64,000 bases of DNA from Modicisalibacter xianhensis (lineage in GTDB: Bacteria; Pseudomonadota; Gammaproteobacteria; Pseudomonadales; Halomonadaceae), in the NCBI RefSeq assembly GCF_900113605.1, contig NZ_FOPY01000004.1, positions 248,001-312,000 on the forward strand, given 5' to 3'. The translations under genes were made by a program, and so were the position numbers. The notes beneath the pieces are model-generated. The model searched no databases. It was given only the letters and a program-made list of their open reading frames with translations, and had not been told where the DNA came from. Below, one piece after another: positions 16,579 through 25,602 of the stretch. Position 1 is the first letter of the stretch. Each line of letters begins with the position of its first letter.

Positions 16579-18417
16579 ATGGAACCATTGATCTTGCCAG
16601 GCGCTGAGAGACAATCAGCGTCGGCTCGCCATTGGCGCGCTACTGACGAGGCCGTGCCTGTGCAAAGAAGAACGCCCCCGGGTTGGAAGAACGCTTGCCC
16701 TTCATTCAAGGTGGCCAAGTGGGCACTCGCCCTACTCCTGCTTTGGCTGTCATCGGCACTCGTCAAGGCTGGCGAGCCTGACAGCATCGAAATCGGCACC
16801 CTGCAACATCAGTTATTACGCGCACCAGCCAGCTATCTCGTGACCGACACGCGCTCCTCCCTGACGGAAGTCATCGGTCGCGACTTTCAGCCACTCACTG
16901 ACAGGAGCGTCAATCAGGGCATCAGTTCACGCACGTACTGGATACACGTTCGTCTGCAAAACAGCAGCCACCAGGATCGCCGCTGGGTCATGCATCACGA
17001 GACGGCCTACCTCGACAACGTGACCGCTTATGTGATGGATGACGGAAAGTCACCGCACACTATCGCCATGACGGACCGGGGTCCCTTCGATGCACGCCCT
17101 CTGGATTATCGCAAGCTGGCCTTTGCGCATACGACACCGGCCGGGGGCTGGAGCGATGTCTACCTGCGCCTGGATTACGACAAGGCGGACTCGGTCAGTC
17201 TGAACGTTCACTTTTGGGAGCACCAGGCGTTCGTACAACGTCTACACAAAGAATACCTTCTGTTCGGCAGTTACTTCGGGATGATTCTGGCGCTCTGCCT
17301 GATTGCCCTGCTCTTTGCGCTGGTCATGCGCGAATCGACCTATCTCTACTACGCGCTATTTCTAATCATCAGCGGGGCCATGTGGGCCCAGATCAACGGA
17401 TTCGCCTATCAATACCTCTTTCCCCACCTGCCCTACTGGCATAATGAGGGATGCCACATTAGCTATCTGCTGTTCGTCATCGTCACCTTCCAGTTCACCC
17501 GTCGATTCCTTCATACCAGCGAGTATTTTCCGCGTATCGATCGGCTGATGTATGGATTGCAGGCCGTCATGATATTGGCGATCGGGTTACGCTTGCTTGG
17601 TGATTATGATGTGGTTCTGCATATTGCCTACGGTAGCCTGACCCTGCCGTTGCTCCTCTTGCCCGCTCTGGGCTGGTTCGCCTATCGCAAGGGACTGGTC
17701 TACGCGCGCTGGTTTGCCCTCGCCTGGTTGATCTATTCGCTGGGGCTGGTGATCAGCCTGGTAAGCGCTTATACCAAGCTGCTGCCTTGGGGCATGGACG
17801 CCTTGATCTATACGCAGATCGGCAGTCTGCTGGAGTCGCTGTTCCTGCTGGTGGCACTGGGCGAACGCCTGCGATCACGCGAGGAGGATCGTCGCCAGGC
17901 GCTGCGACTGGCCAACCACGATCCATTGACCCAACTCGGCAACCGGCGACTGCTGGCCCAGCAATACGACCTCATGGCACGACGCTTCGAAAGCGACGGA
18001 GTACCGGTCTTTCTGCTGATGATCGATCTGGATCACTTCAAGGCACTCAACGATACCTATGGGCACCTTGCCGGCGATCACATTTTGCAGAAACTTGGGG
18101 GCCTGCTCAGGCAATATTGCCAGGACAGCGATGCCTGCGTGCGCCTCGGTGGCGAAGAGTTCGCCATGTTGTTCCAGGCCCGCGACCAGCAGGCGGCCCT
18201 GGACACCGCCGAGCGCATTCGCCAGGCATTCTGCCGAATACCGACCGTTTATCGCGACCAGCGCATCGTGCATACGCTGAGTATCGGCCTGACCCCGGTC
18301 CTGACCGCCGAACACCAGTTGTCGTTGCAGGAAGCGATGATCCAGGCAGATGAGGCGCTCTATCAGGGCAAGGTCAGCAGCCGCAACTGTACGACCGTGT
18401 ATCAAACCGCCACATGA
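16579..18417 (+). CDS. Diguanylate cyclase with 7TMR-DISM sensor module
   Basis: As called, 612 residues. A hydrophobic segment (about 46-62, WALALLLLWLSSALVKAG) looks like a signal peptide and is followed by a periplasmic DISMED2-like beta domain (about 65-205, with RTYWIHVRLQN). Seven membrane helices follow (about 215-430), then GGDEF (440-605) with GGEEF at 524-528 intact. It should make c-di-GMP in response to a periplasmic ligand, possibly carbohydrate as proposed for DISM domains. The start is uncertain: the ATG at 16579 leaves a 45-residue leader, while a GTG at 16711 would place the hydrophobic segment at the true N-terminus but has a weak ribosome binding site. Confidence 0.88.
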   Translation: MEPLILPGAERQSASARHWRATDEAVPVQRRTPPGWKNACPSFKVAKWALALLLLWLSSALVKAGEPDSIEIGTLQHQLLRAPASYLVTDTRSSLTEVIGRDFQPLTDRSVNQGISSRTYWIHVRLQNSSHQDRRWVMHHETAYLDNVTAYVMDDGKSPHTIAMTDRGPFDARPLDYRKLAFAHTTPAGGWSDVYLRLDYDKADSVSLNVHFWEHQAFVQRLHKEYLLFGSYFGMILALCLIALLFALVMRESTYLYYALFLIISGAMWAQINGFAYQYLFPHLPYWHNEGCHISYLLFVIVTFQFTRRFLHTSEYFPRIDRLMYGLQAVMILAIGLRLLGDYDVVLHIAYGSLTLPLLLLPALGWFAYRKGLVYARWFALAWLIYSLGLVISLVSAYTKLLPWGMDALIYTQIGSLLESLFLLVALGERLRSREEDRRQALRLANHDPLTQLGNRRLLAQQYDLMARRFESDGVPVFLLMIDLDHFKALNDTYGHLAGDHILQKLGGLLRQYCQDSDACVRLGGEEFAMLFQARDQQAALDTAERIRQAFCRIPTVYRDQRIVHTLSIGLTPVLTAEHQLSLQEAMIQADEALYQGKVSSRNCTTVYQTAT

Positions 18418-18439
18418 GTGCCGCCCGAAGCCACTGTGC

Positions 18440-18790
18440 TCACATCGCCAAGGGCGTCAGTGGATCGCGGTCGAAGGCGATTTCCTGCCATCCCGTTTGC
18501 ATGAATTGGCGAATGTTGCGATGACCTTCGCCAGTCGGATCACTCAACACGTCCTGCCGATAGAAGCGGCCAAAACAGTGCAGCGTCTGGCTCTCGCTGA
18601 GGCCATGGCGCCTGGCGAAGGCGAAGATTCGGCACGAGCCGGCGTTCTCGCCGGGCGCATTTTCCAGGGGACCATTGCGGAAGCCGGTCGGCGTATAGCG
18701 ATAATTCGCCTCGATGACTTGCTGCGTGTCATCGAACTCGACGCGATCGGGTGCAGTTTCGATGGCAGCTATCAGGGCATCGAGGGTCAT
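18440..18790 (-). CDS. HopJ family protein
   Basis: A 116-residue protein with the family pattern: FDDTQQVIEANYRYTPTGFRNG near the N-terminus, then NAPGENAGSCRIFAFARRHGL and TLHCFGRFYR. Despite the name (HopJ, reported as a type III effector in Pseudomonas syringae), it is widespread in free-living gammaproteobacteria without type III secretion, and its role there is unknown. No secretion genes are nearby. The ATG at 18790 is used; a TTG 18 bp upstream would overlap exoD. It is probably co-transcribed with the exoD-like gene, 14 bp away. Confidence 0.85.
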   Translation of the reverse strand: MTLDALIAAIETAPDRVEFDDTQQVIEANYRYTPTGFRNGPLENAPGENAGSCRIFAFARRHGLSESQTLHCFGRFYRQDVLSDPTGEGHRNIRQFMQTGWQEIAFDRDPLTPLAM

Positions 18791-18804
18791 GACATGTCTC
18801 GTTC

Positions 18805-19401
18805 TCAACTCAATTGATAAATGATGAAACCGGCCGTTCCCGTGACCAGCATGAAGCCGATCAAGGCCAGTAGACCATCACGTGCGATCAGTGCCAACCC
18901 GAACAACGTCAGGGCGGCCCCTGCGCCATTGGCGGAAAAGGGAACCACCTCCATGAGCGGCATGCCAAGCGCAATCAGGCTGCACGTCGCCGCGACAGTG
19001 AGAATTCCCGGGCCTCGCACCAGCCTCACCAGGCGCGGTTTGAGCAGCTTGTCGATGCCTCGGGCCGGACGGCGCATCCAGCGTATGCCTCGCGTGAACT
19101 TGCCCCCGTCCACCGAACGCTCGAGTAACCATTGAGGCAGCCAGAAATGCCGTCGTCCGACAACCAACTGCCCTGAGACCAGCAGCACGAGAATTCCCAT
19201 GACAGTGGGGACACCCGGAATATCGCCAATCAGCGGTGCCAGGGTGATCAGGCCGGCAATCAACAGCAAAGGCCCGAACGAGCGGCTACCGACCGTTTCC
19301 ACGATCAGGCTCAGGCTGACCCGTTCGACACCCCGGGTCGAATTATCCAAATGCTCTATTAACTGCGTCAGTCCATCGAACTGCTGTGTGTCATCATCCA
19401 T
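18805..19401 (-). CDS. ExoD family membrane protein
   Basis: A 198-residue integral membrane protein with four to five hydrophobic helices and the ExoD core: VGSRSFGPLLLIAGLITLAP, then IPGVPTVMGILVLLVSGQL. In rhizobia ExoD affects exopolysaccharide production and alkali tolerance, but its biochemical role is not known. The GIP-P motif and the following Leu-Val-rich helix are intact. It lies 49 bp downstream of corA on the same strand and upstream of the HopJ gene, so the three may share a transcript. Confidence 0.88.
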   Translation of the reverse strand: MDDDTQQFDGLTQLIEHLDNSTRGVERVSLSLIVETVGSRSFGPLLLIAGLITLAPLIGDIPGVPTVMGILVLLVSGQLVVGRRHFWLPQWLLERSVDGGKFTRGIRWMRRPARGIDKLLKPRLVRLVRGPGILTVAATCSLIALGMPLMEVVPFSANGAGAALTLFGLALIARDGLLALIGFMLVTGTAGFIIYQLS

Positions 19402-19450
19402 GACTCACCGCTTGCACTGATAACGCTCCTCTTTCTTAACCATCCACGGC

Positions 19451-20416
19451 TCAGAGCCAGCCAGCCTTGCGAAACCGATAGTACAGCCCACCACAGGCCA
19501 CCCCCATCAGCCCCAAGGCCATAGGGTAGCCGAGTTTCCAGTCCAGCTCCGGCATATGCTCGAAATTCATTCCCCATATTCCGGCCAGTACCGTTGCCAC
19601 CGCAAAGATGGCAGCCCATGCAGCCAGGCGCTTGTGCACTTCGCCTTCATCGATGGCTACCATGGAGAGGTTGACTTGGATGGCAGTGACGATGGTATCG
19701 CGCATCGAGTCAATCGCGGTTTCGATACGATGCAGATGGTCGTATACGTCCCGATAGTACTCTTGGGTGTTGACGCTCAGCGTCGGCACTCTGCCCCCGA
19801 ACAGATGCACCAGTGCCTCGGCCAGCGGTGTGACAGTATGCTTGACCTGGGTCGCCTTGCGCTTGAGCTGATAGAGATGCTCAATGTTCTCGCGAGCCGC
19901 ATTCTTGACGAAAATACTCTCCTCGATGGTTTCCAGCTCCGATTCCAGCGCTTCGACGACGGGAAAGTAGCGATCAACCACCGCATCCATCAGGGCATAA
20001 AGCACAAAGGACGGTCCCAACTTGAGCAGATGTGGCTCGCGCTCACAGCGTGCCCGCACGTTACGGAAGTCCTGCTGTGATTGGCTGCGGACCGATAGGA
20101 TGTAATCCGCCCCGACGAAAACCGACATTTCCCCATGGTCGATTTCGCCGTCATGTACGCTCAAGGTACGCATGAAGGCAAACAGGCACTCGCCGTACTC
20201 CTCTATCTTGGGACGTTGATTGCCATGCAGCGTATCTTCGACCGCCAGCGCATGCAGCGAGAAGACCTTCTGCATATGCTCCACCTCACCGGGAGCAGGA
20301 TCGGCCAGCGCCACCCACACAAAGCAATTAGGCTGGCCCAGATAATCGGCGACGTCCGCTACCTCGATATCGCGGAGACGTCGGCCGTCCTGGTACACCA
20401 CGCAGTTGACGATCAT
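19451..20416 (-). CDS. CorA family magnesium/divalent cation channel
   Basis: A 321-residue protein with a large cytoplasmic N-terminal domain (residues 1-255) and two C-terminal membrane helices. The selectivity motif GMN is at the end of the first helix (GIWGMNFEHMPELDW), and the final helix ends in a basic tail, YRFRKAGWL. CorA pentamers carry Mg2+ and some Co2+ or Ni2+; the ZntB relatives export Zn2+ and share the fold. The acidic MPEL-type loop after GMN favours the CorA branch. The start ATG at 20416 lies 26 bp from the stop of the glycosyltransferase-like remnant. Confidence 0.92.
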   Translation of the reverse strand: MIVNCVVYQDGRRLRDIEVADVADYLGQPNCFVWVALADPAPGEVEHMQKVFSLHALAVEDTLHGNQRPKIEEYGECLFAFMRTLSVHDGEIDHGEMSVFVGADYILSVRSQSQQDFRNVRARCEREPHLLKLGPSFVLYALMDAVVDRYFPVVEALESELETIEESIFVKNAARENIEHLYQLKRKATQVKHTVTPLAEALVHLFGGRVPTLSVNTQEYYRDVYDHLHRIETAIDSMRDTIVTAIQVNLSMVAIDEGEVHKRLAAWAAIFAVATVLAGIWGMNFEHMPELDWKLGYPMALGLMGVACGGLYYRFRKAGWL

Positions 20417-20442
20417 GGCCGCTTATCTCATTTCGTAAATAG

Positions 20443-20622
20443 CTACTGTCCCCATTGCCCGCTACGACGCATCTGCCCCCACTGATGCTTGCGCCGCGCA
20501 AACCATTGCCACATGCCACGAAAGCGCCACAGCGTGTTGAGCTGACGGTAGCCAACATTCTCGAGGATGGCCATTAGGAAGAGAAGCAACACATCGCGGA
20601 TAGGATTAGGCCATGCCGTATC
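20443..20622 (-). pseudogene. GT2 glycosyltransferase C-terminal remnant
   Basis: On the minus strand the frame is open for 59 codons after an in-frame TAG (20625-20623) and ends at TAG 20443-20445. It reads a hydrophobic helix (DVLLLFLMAIL), then ENVGYRQLNTLWRFRGMW, then a basic stretch and WGQMRRSG. This order (membrane helix, GYRQ, WR-x-x-G, WG-x-M-x-R-x-G) matches the extreme C-terminus of membrane GT2 polysaccharide synthases such as YdaM- or PgaC-like proteins. Nothing upstream continues the enzyme, so it looks like the leftover of a deletion. An ATG at 20574 could still start a 43-residue peptide, but I see no ribosome binding site. Confidence 0.45.
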
Positions 20623-20671
20623 CTACATATGAAATGCAGCATACATTAGCCTAGACGCAAACGGGAAAAGG

Positions 20672-22765
20672 TTATGTCTCGAGAGCCTCGCGGGTGGACA
20701 GGAAAGCGCTAAGCTCCTTGGCGGGCAACGCCTTGCTGCACAGGTAACCCTGGTACTGGTGTCCCTGAAGCTGACGGATGAATGCCAATTGTTCTTCTGT
20801 CTCGATCCCCTCGGCGATGATTTCCAGGTTGAGGCTGTGCGCCAGCGCAACGACTGCCTTGACGATGGCGGCGTCCTGGTTGTTTGACACCACGCCAGCC
20901 ATGAAGGAGCGGTCGATCTTCAAGCGATTGATGGGAAAACGTTTAAGCTGCGACAGGTTCGAGTAACCGGTACCGAAGTCGTCAATGGACAGCACGACAC
21001 CCAACTCGCGCAGTTCGCGCAGAATCAGCAGCGCATGATCGGGATTCTGCATGATTGCACTCTCGGTCAGCTCGAGCTCGAGATAGTGCGGCGGAAAATG
21101 CGTCTCGCCGAGGACATTCCTGACCACGGTCACGAAGTTGCGGTTGTTGAGTTGGATGGCCGACAGGTTGACAGCCATCGGCAGCAGGTCGTGTCCCTCC
21201 CGGTACCAGGCCTTCGACTGACGACACGCCGTACGCAACACCCATTCGCCGATGGGCAGGATGAGCCCGGTATCTTCGGCCACAGGAATGAGTTCGTCGG
21301 GTGACACGACCCCCAACTCGGCGTCATGCCAGCGTAACAGGGCCTCGACACCCGTGATGCGGCCGGTGACGACGTTGACCTTGGGCTGGTAAGCCAGCAT
21401 CAGAGTGTCATTGTCGATGGCCAGGCGCAGTCGACTCTCGAGCAGCGCCCGCCGCTCTGCGACCGACGACATGCCCTGCTCGAAGAACTGGAAGTTGTTG
21501 CGTCCCATGTCCTTGGCGCAGTACATGGCCGCGTCGGCATGAATCATCAACTCGTGCTTGTCCCGGCCATGCTCGGGATAGAGACTGATACCCACACTGG
21601 ACGATACCCGCACGATGGTATTGTCGATCTGGAACGGCTTGCCAAACGAGCTGACGATGCGCTCGGCCAATGTCGTGATCACCTCGCGGTGTGTGCCGGT
21701 GCCGGTGATCACCATGAACTCGTCGCCTCCGACCCGGGCTACCGTGTCGGTTTCGCGTACCGCTGCCTGCAGGCGGGAGGCCGCCTGCTTGATCAGCTCG
21801 TCGCCGGCATGATGCCCGAGCGAGTCATTGACCGTCTTGAACCGATCCAGATCGACGAAGAACACTGCGAACCCGCTACGTTCGCCAGCGGCTTGAACCA
21901 GCTGGCCATCAAGACGTTCCTCGAAAAGCAGTCGATTGGGCAACTGGGTCAACTGGTCCCGGTAGACCATGTCCTTGAGTTCACGGTTGGCTCGTTGCAG
22001 GGAATCGGCCAGGCGCGCCGTTCTCGAGGAAAGGTGGGCATCGTAGATGGACATCATCAGTGCGGCGAGCATGATACAGGTCGAGACCAGTGCCACCATT
22101 ACCGCCAAATGGTCCGGCGATACGCCTCCCGAGGTCTCGTGCATGACGCCGGGAGGATAAATGGCGGCAGCCATCCCGGTGTAATGCATGCCGGTAATCC
22201 CGCTCGCCATGACCAGTGCCGCTATGCCACGCTGCCAGAATGGCGAACGCCGTCCTGTCATGCCCGAATTGAGACGGAAAGCCAGCCACAGCGCGACCAC
22301 CGAGGCAGACACTGCAATCAGCACCGAGATTGCGAAGAGCAGCGGGCGATAGGTCAGCGCTTCCTGGGTCTGCATGGCTTCCATGCCGACATAGTGCATC
22401 AGGCATACGCCCGTCCCCATGACGATGCCGCCAAACGCCAGTCGGCGCATCGCAAGTGCGCCCGACTGGACAATGGAAAGCGCCAAGGCCGAAGCCAGGA
22501 TGGCGGCGGTCAGCGAGACGAAAGTCAATGACATGTCGTAGCCGAACGACACAGGCATGTTCAGTGCCAACATGCCGATGAAATGCATTGCCCAGATTCC
22601 GGTTCCCATGGCAAAGGCGCCACCGGCCAGCCAGACATGCGTTGCCACCCCTTCACTGACGCGTATGCGGCCTGCCAGGTCCAGCGCTGTCAGCGAGGCA
22701 ATGGCCGCAATACCGTAGGACAGCACAACCAGCGCCAGGTCATAAGAGCCATGCATTTCATTCAT
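20672..22765 (-). CDS. MHYT-GGDEF-EAL c-di-GMP enzyme
   Basis: A 697-residue membrane protein. Residues 1-250 hold seven helices and three MHYT-type motifs (MHFIGM, MHYVGM, MHYTGM), a proposed sensor for O2, CO or NO through bound metal. A short linker leads to GGDEF (about 270-430) with the active signature GGDEF at 346-350, then EAL (about 445-690) with EALLRW at 474-479 and the later DDFGTGYSN and AEGIE segments. Both catalytic halves look intact, so it could make and break c-di-GMP; many such proteins favour one direction. The order matches Pseudomonas MucR and NbdA. It is monocistronic. Confidence 0.93.
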   Translation of the reverse strand: MNEMHGSYDLALVVLSYGIAAIASLTALDLAGRIRVSEGVATHVWLAGGAFAMGTGIWAMHFIGMLALNMPVSFGYDMSLTFVSLTAAILASALALSIVQSGALAMRRLAFGGIVMGTGVCLMHYVGMEAMQTQEALTYRPLLFAISVLIAVSASVVALWLAFRLNSGMTGRRSPFWQRGIAALVMASGITGMHYTGMAAAIYPPGVMHETSGGVSPDHLAVMVALVSTCIMLAALMMSIYDAHLSSRTARLADSLQRANRELKDMVYRDQLTQLPNRLLFEERLDGQLVQAAGERSGFAVFFVDLDRFKTVNDSLGHHAGDELIKQAASRLQAAVRETDTVARVGGDEFMVITGTGTHREVITTLAERIVSSFGKPFQIDNTIVRVSSSVGISLYPEHGRDKHELMIHADAAMYCAKDMGRNNFQFFEQGMSSVAERRALLESRLRLAIDNDTLMLAYQPKVNVVTGRITGVEALLRWHDAELGVVSPDELIPVAEDTGLILPIGEWVLRTACRQSKAWYREGHDLLPMAVNLSAIQLNNRNFVTVVRNVLGETHFPPHYLELELTESAIMQNPDHALLILRELRELGVVLSIDDFGTGYSNLSQLKRFPINRLKIDRSFMAGVVSNNQDAAIVKAVVALAHSLNLEIIAEGIETEEQLAFIRQLQGHQYQGYLCSKALPAKELSAFLSTREALET

Positions 22766-22885
22766 GGGAGACTACCCGAGAGACCACCAAAGGAAACCGG
22801 CATCGAGACACAGGCAAGGCCGAGACGCAGTCAATGCTGGATGTTCCTCCGGATTAACGGCCCCTGCCGAGAGAACTTTAACCTG

Positions 22886-22922
22886 GCCAGTCCTGGCTAT
22901 GCGCCAGGCGGCCAGGACTGGC
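22886..22922. repeat. 12-bp perfect inverted repeat in the divergent region
   Basis: GCCAGTCCTGGC and its exact complement GCCAGGACTGGC, 13 bases apart. No T-tract follows on either strand, so it is not a standard terminator. An operator or a structured 5' UTR of the minus-strand gene is possible. Confidence 0.7.
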
Positions 22923-23013
22923 ATCGGCAGGAAAAACGCTGTCGGGTAGGCTGGAACAGGCTGACAGGCCTCGTCGAAATTGCCATTTGCAAGGTGCGGT
23001 GAACGGCGGCCAC

Positions 23014-23019
23014 TATAAT
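23014..23019 (+). promoter_or_regulatory. -10 element for the brkB-like gene
   Basis: A perfect TATAAT 54 bp before the ATG. No matching -35 at 16-18 bp; TTGCAA at 22987 is 21 bp away. Confidence 0.4.
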
Positions 23020-23072
23020 TCCATCCCCGAGTTACATAGTCGACCCGACATACGAAACCACGGATTCCATTG

Positions 23073-23987
23073 ATGCCCATACGCGACCACGCCCCGAAAG
23101 AGCGCCCCTTCCGCAAGGTTATCCCGCATCTCATGCGCTTTATCCTGCGCGTGCTGGGCGCTTTCTTCCATAATCGTGGCATCCTGCTTGCCGGCGGGGT
23201 CGGCTACAGCGTGCTGCTCTCGGCGGTACCGCTGTTTGCGGTGCTGTGCGTATTGCTGACCCATATCGTGCAAGAGCAGCAACTGTTGGCCATCATCACG
23301 GTTCAGGCTCGTCACTTGGCTCCTACCCATGCCGACGTGATTCTGGACTCGGTGCGAACCCTGCTCGACTCCCGAGATGTGGTCGGCATCGTCGGGACAC
23401 TGGTGTTGCTGTTCTTCAGCTCCTTTGCTTTCCGCATGCTGGAGGATTCGATCAGCTTGATCTTCCACCAGCCAGAAGACCCTGCCAGGCGACGTTTCTG
23501 GGTGTCCGTGCTGCTACCTTACGCGTTTATGGTCATGCTTGGCGCCGGCCTGCTCGCCCTGGCCCTGCTCGTGGTGCTGGCCAACGCCTTCAATTCGCTG
23601 ATAATCGCGCTGTTCGGCATCGAGTTGCATTCGGCACAACTCGCCACGGCGTTGCTCAACCTGTTCAGCTTTCTTGGCATGTTCCTGCTATTCAGTGCCA
23701 TCTACAAGGTCATGCCGGTGGTACGCATCGGCTACTACCGTGCCTTGATTGGCGGCTTCGTGGCGGCACTGCTATGGGAAGTGGTCAGGCTGGTGCTGGT
23801 GTACTACTTCGCCAACATCTCGCTGGTCAACGCGGTCTACGGCTCCCTGGCCACCATCATCGTGGTGCTGCTGAGCCTGGAAATCGGCTCGATCATCCTG
23901 CTGCTCGGCGCGCAGGTGATCGCTGAGCTCGAGCGCAGCGCCAAGGCGGGGCTGCCCTGGTATTGCGATCCCAGCCGGCCGCGCTGA
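23073..23987 (+). CDS. YihY/BrkB family inner-membrane protein
   Basis: A 304-residue protein with about six membrane helices and the family hallmarks: RGILLAGGVGYSVLLSAVPLFAVL near residues 35-55, a helix pair with SSFAFRMLEDSI, and KVMPVVRIGYYRALIGGFVAALLWEV. This group was once called ribonuclease BN, a misassignment; the role is not known, though some members affect serum resistance or envelope stability. The ATG at 23073 is preferred over a TTG just upstream. It converges closely on the DUF6064 gene, with 19 bp between stops. Confidence 0.92.
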   Translation: MPIRDHAPKERPFRKVIPHLMRFILRVLGAFFHNRGILLAGGVGYSVLLSAVPLFAVLCVLLTHIVQEQQLLAIITVQARHLAPTHADVILDSVRTLLDSRDVVGIVGTLVLLFFSSFAFRMLEDSISLIFHQPEDPARRRFWVSVLLPYAFMVMLGAGLLALALLVVLANAFNSLIIALFGIELHSAQLATALLNLFSFLGMFLLFSAIYKVMPVVRIGYYRALIGGFVAALLWEVVRLVLVYYFANISLVNAVYGSLATIIVVLLSLEIGSIILLLGAQVIAELERSAKAGLPWYCDPSRPR

Positions 23988-24006
23988 GCCATCAACGCCA
24001 GCGAGT

Positions 24007-24642
24007 TTAGCTACGTGAACGGTACGCAAGCACTGCCAGAGATATCAGGCCGGCTGCGGGAAGTACGGCATCCTGTACCAGTCCCAGCCACCATGCCAAT
24101 ACACCGGCGATCAGGGCCCACAATACGGGCACGGCGAACAGCAGGTAGGTGACACGCCCTGTAGCCAGCAGCAATCCGCCCAAGGTGACCAGCAGTGTCG
24201 CCCCCGGCGCCATGGGAAAATAACGCAGGCTCTGCCATGTCTGCCCCAGTGCCGCATCGACCAACGGGTAGCCGAACAGGCCATACCCCAGCAACCCCAC
24301 GCCGGCCCCCCCTGGCAAGCCACGCGCCAGGCGATAGCGCGGGCTCGCCTTGAGAGCGGCAATGGCAAACAGTGCAGCCTGGATAAGAAACAGCGCCCCG
24401 TAGTAAGGCGCGGCGAAATTGAACGGCGCGAAATGCACCAGATGAAAGCCGACCCCCGTCCAGGCCCAGGCCAGTGCCAGAAAGCCATTGACCATGCGAG
24501 CAGCAGTGGCACTTTCTGGCCTTTTGACAACCAGCAGCATCAAGACCAGCGCCAGCAGAGTGAAACCCAACTGAGCCGGCCACACCACCTGATTGAACTG
24601 CGCGTAGATGGCAAAGAGTATCTCTGGGGAATAGGGCAGCAT
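24007..24642 (-). CDS. DUF6064 family membrane protein
   Basis: A 211-residue protein that is almost all membrane helix, six or seven segments. It starts LPYSPEILFAIYAQFNQVVWPAQ and has AWTGVGFHLVHFAPFNFAAP in the middle, features I associate with DUF6064. No function is known. It is the last gene of a three-gene minus-strand run with terB-like and aldo-keto reductase genes, 12 bp behind the reductase. The family name is from memory of the motif and is moderately sure. Confidence 0.7.
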   Translation of the reverse strand: MLPYSPEILFAIYAQFNQVVWPAQLGFTLLALVLMLLVVKRPESATAARMVNGFLALAWAWTGVGFHLVHFAPFNFAAPYYGALFLIQAALFAIAALKASPRYRLARGLPGGAGVGLLGYGLFGYPLVDAALGQTWQSLRYFPMAPGATLLVTLGGLLLATGRVTYLLFAVPVLWALIAGVLAWWLGLVQDAVLPAAGLISLAVLAYRSRS

Positions 24643-24654
24643 GATCAGGCCCCG

Positions 24655-25602
24655 CTACAACCGCTCGACATAACGGACCATCTGTTCACGCATTGCCTGA
24701 TCGGGTTGACGCCCATACATTGCGCCCGTGTCCTCGCGCATGTGATCGACTCGGGTGGTGGCAGGAATCGTGCAGGTCACGTCCGGGTGCGAGACGATGA
24801 ACTTGAGCAGGAACTGTGGCCAGTTGGCACAATCGATCTCGCTTGCCCATTCCGGCAACGGTGCATTCTCGAAACGCGAAATCAGCCGCTTCTGGCGAAA
24901 CGGACGGTTGGCAATCACTGCGATGCCACGTTCCCTGGCCAGGGGCAGGATGTCTTTCTCGGGCTCGCGATCGAGGATGTTGTAAGTCAGTTGCACGAAA
25001 TCGATGGGCTCGTTACGCATGATCGACATCAATTCCGCGTGGCGTCGCCCGTGCGAGGTGGTGATGCCAATGTAGCGCAAGCGCCCCTGGTCCTTGTCGT
25101 CCAGCAGTCGGGGCAAGTGGGTCTGCCAGTCGACCAGGTTGTGTATCTGCATCAGATCGAACGTTTCGACACCCCATAGCCGACGCGACTCAGCCATCTG
25201 GGCCGCCCCGCGATCCGCCATGCGCGTCCAGACCTTGGTCGCGGCGAACAGGTCATCCGGTTCGTCGAGCTGATCCAGGCAATATCCCACCACGGCCTCC
25301 GAAGTGCCGTACATGGGCGACGAATCGATGATCCGCCCACCCCGAGCGAACAACTCGGCCACGATCTCGGCGCGCTGCGCTCGCAGGCTCGCCAGTTCGC
25401 CCACATTGAAGGTGATCCAGGTGCCCATGCCGATTGCCGGAATCCGTTCTCCCGTGGCAGGAATCGGCTTCATCAAGGGCTCGCCGCGCTCGCCTTGCTG
25501 TGCCGGCACGCACGGCGTCCAGCCCAGGGCCGCGGCAGCCCCAGTGCCGATTAGTCCCCCAAGAAAACCACGCCGGGTCAGGGGCGGGAATATGCCGGTC
25601 AT
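24655..25602 (-). CDS. Tat-exported aldo/keto reductase
   Basis: A 315-residue protein. The N-terminus has a twin-arginine signal (TRRGFLGGLIGTGAAAALGW), so the enzyme should be folded with its cofactor and then exported to the periplasm. The mature part is an aldo/keto reductase barrel: the tetrad Asp-Tyr-Lys-His is visible in DSSPMYGTSEA, ATKVWT and LMQIHNLVDW. NADPH-dependent reduction of carbonyls is the family reaction; a periplasmic location is unusual because NADPH is cytoplasmic. The start overlaps the end of the terB-like gene by four bases (ATGA). Confidence 0.88.
   Translation of the reverse strand: MTGIFPPLTRRGFLGGLIGTGAAAALGWTPCVPAQQGERGEPLMKPIPATGERIPAIGMGTWITFNVGELASLRAQRAEIVAELFARGGRIIDSSPMYGTSEAVVGYCLDQLDEPDDLFAATKVWTRMADRGAAQMAESRRLWGVETFDLMQIHNLVDWQTHLPRLLDDKDQGRLRYIGITTSHGRRHAELMSIMRNEPIDFVQLTYNILDREPEKDILPLARERGIAVIANRPFRQKRLISRFENAPLPEWASEIDCANWPQFLLKFIVSHPDVTCTIPATTRVDHMREDTGAMYGRQPDQAMREQMVRYVERL

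Larger units (their letters stand above)
22766..23072. other. Divergent promoter region with a long inverted repeat
   Basis: 307 bp between the MHYT cyclase (minus) and the brkB-like gene (plus). It contains a 12-bp perfect inverted repeat (22886-22897 with 22911-22922) and a TATAAT at 23014-23019. I see no gene. Confidence 0.7.
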
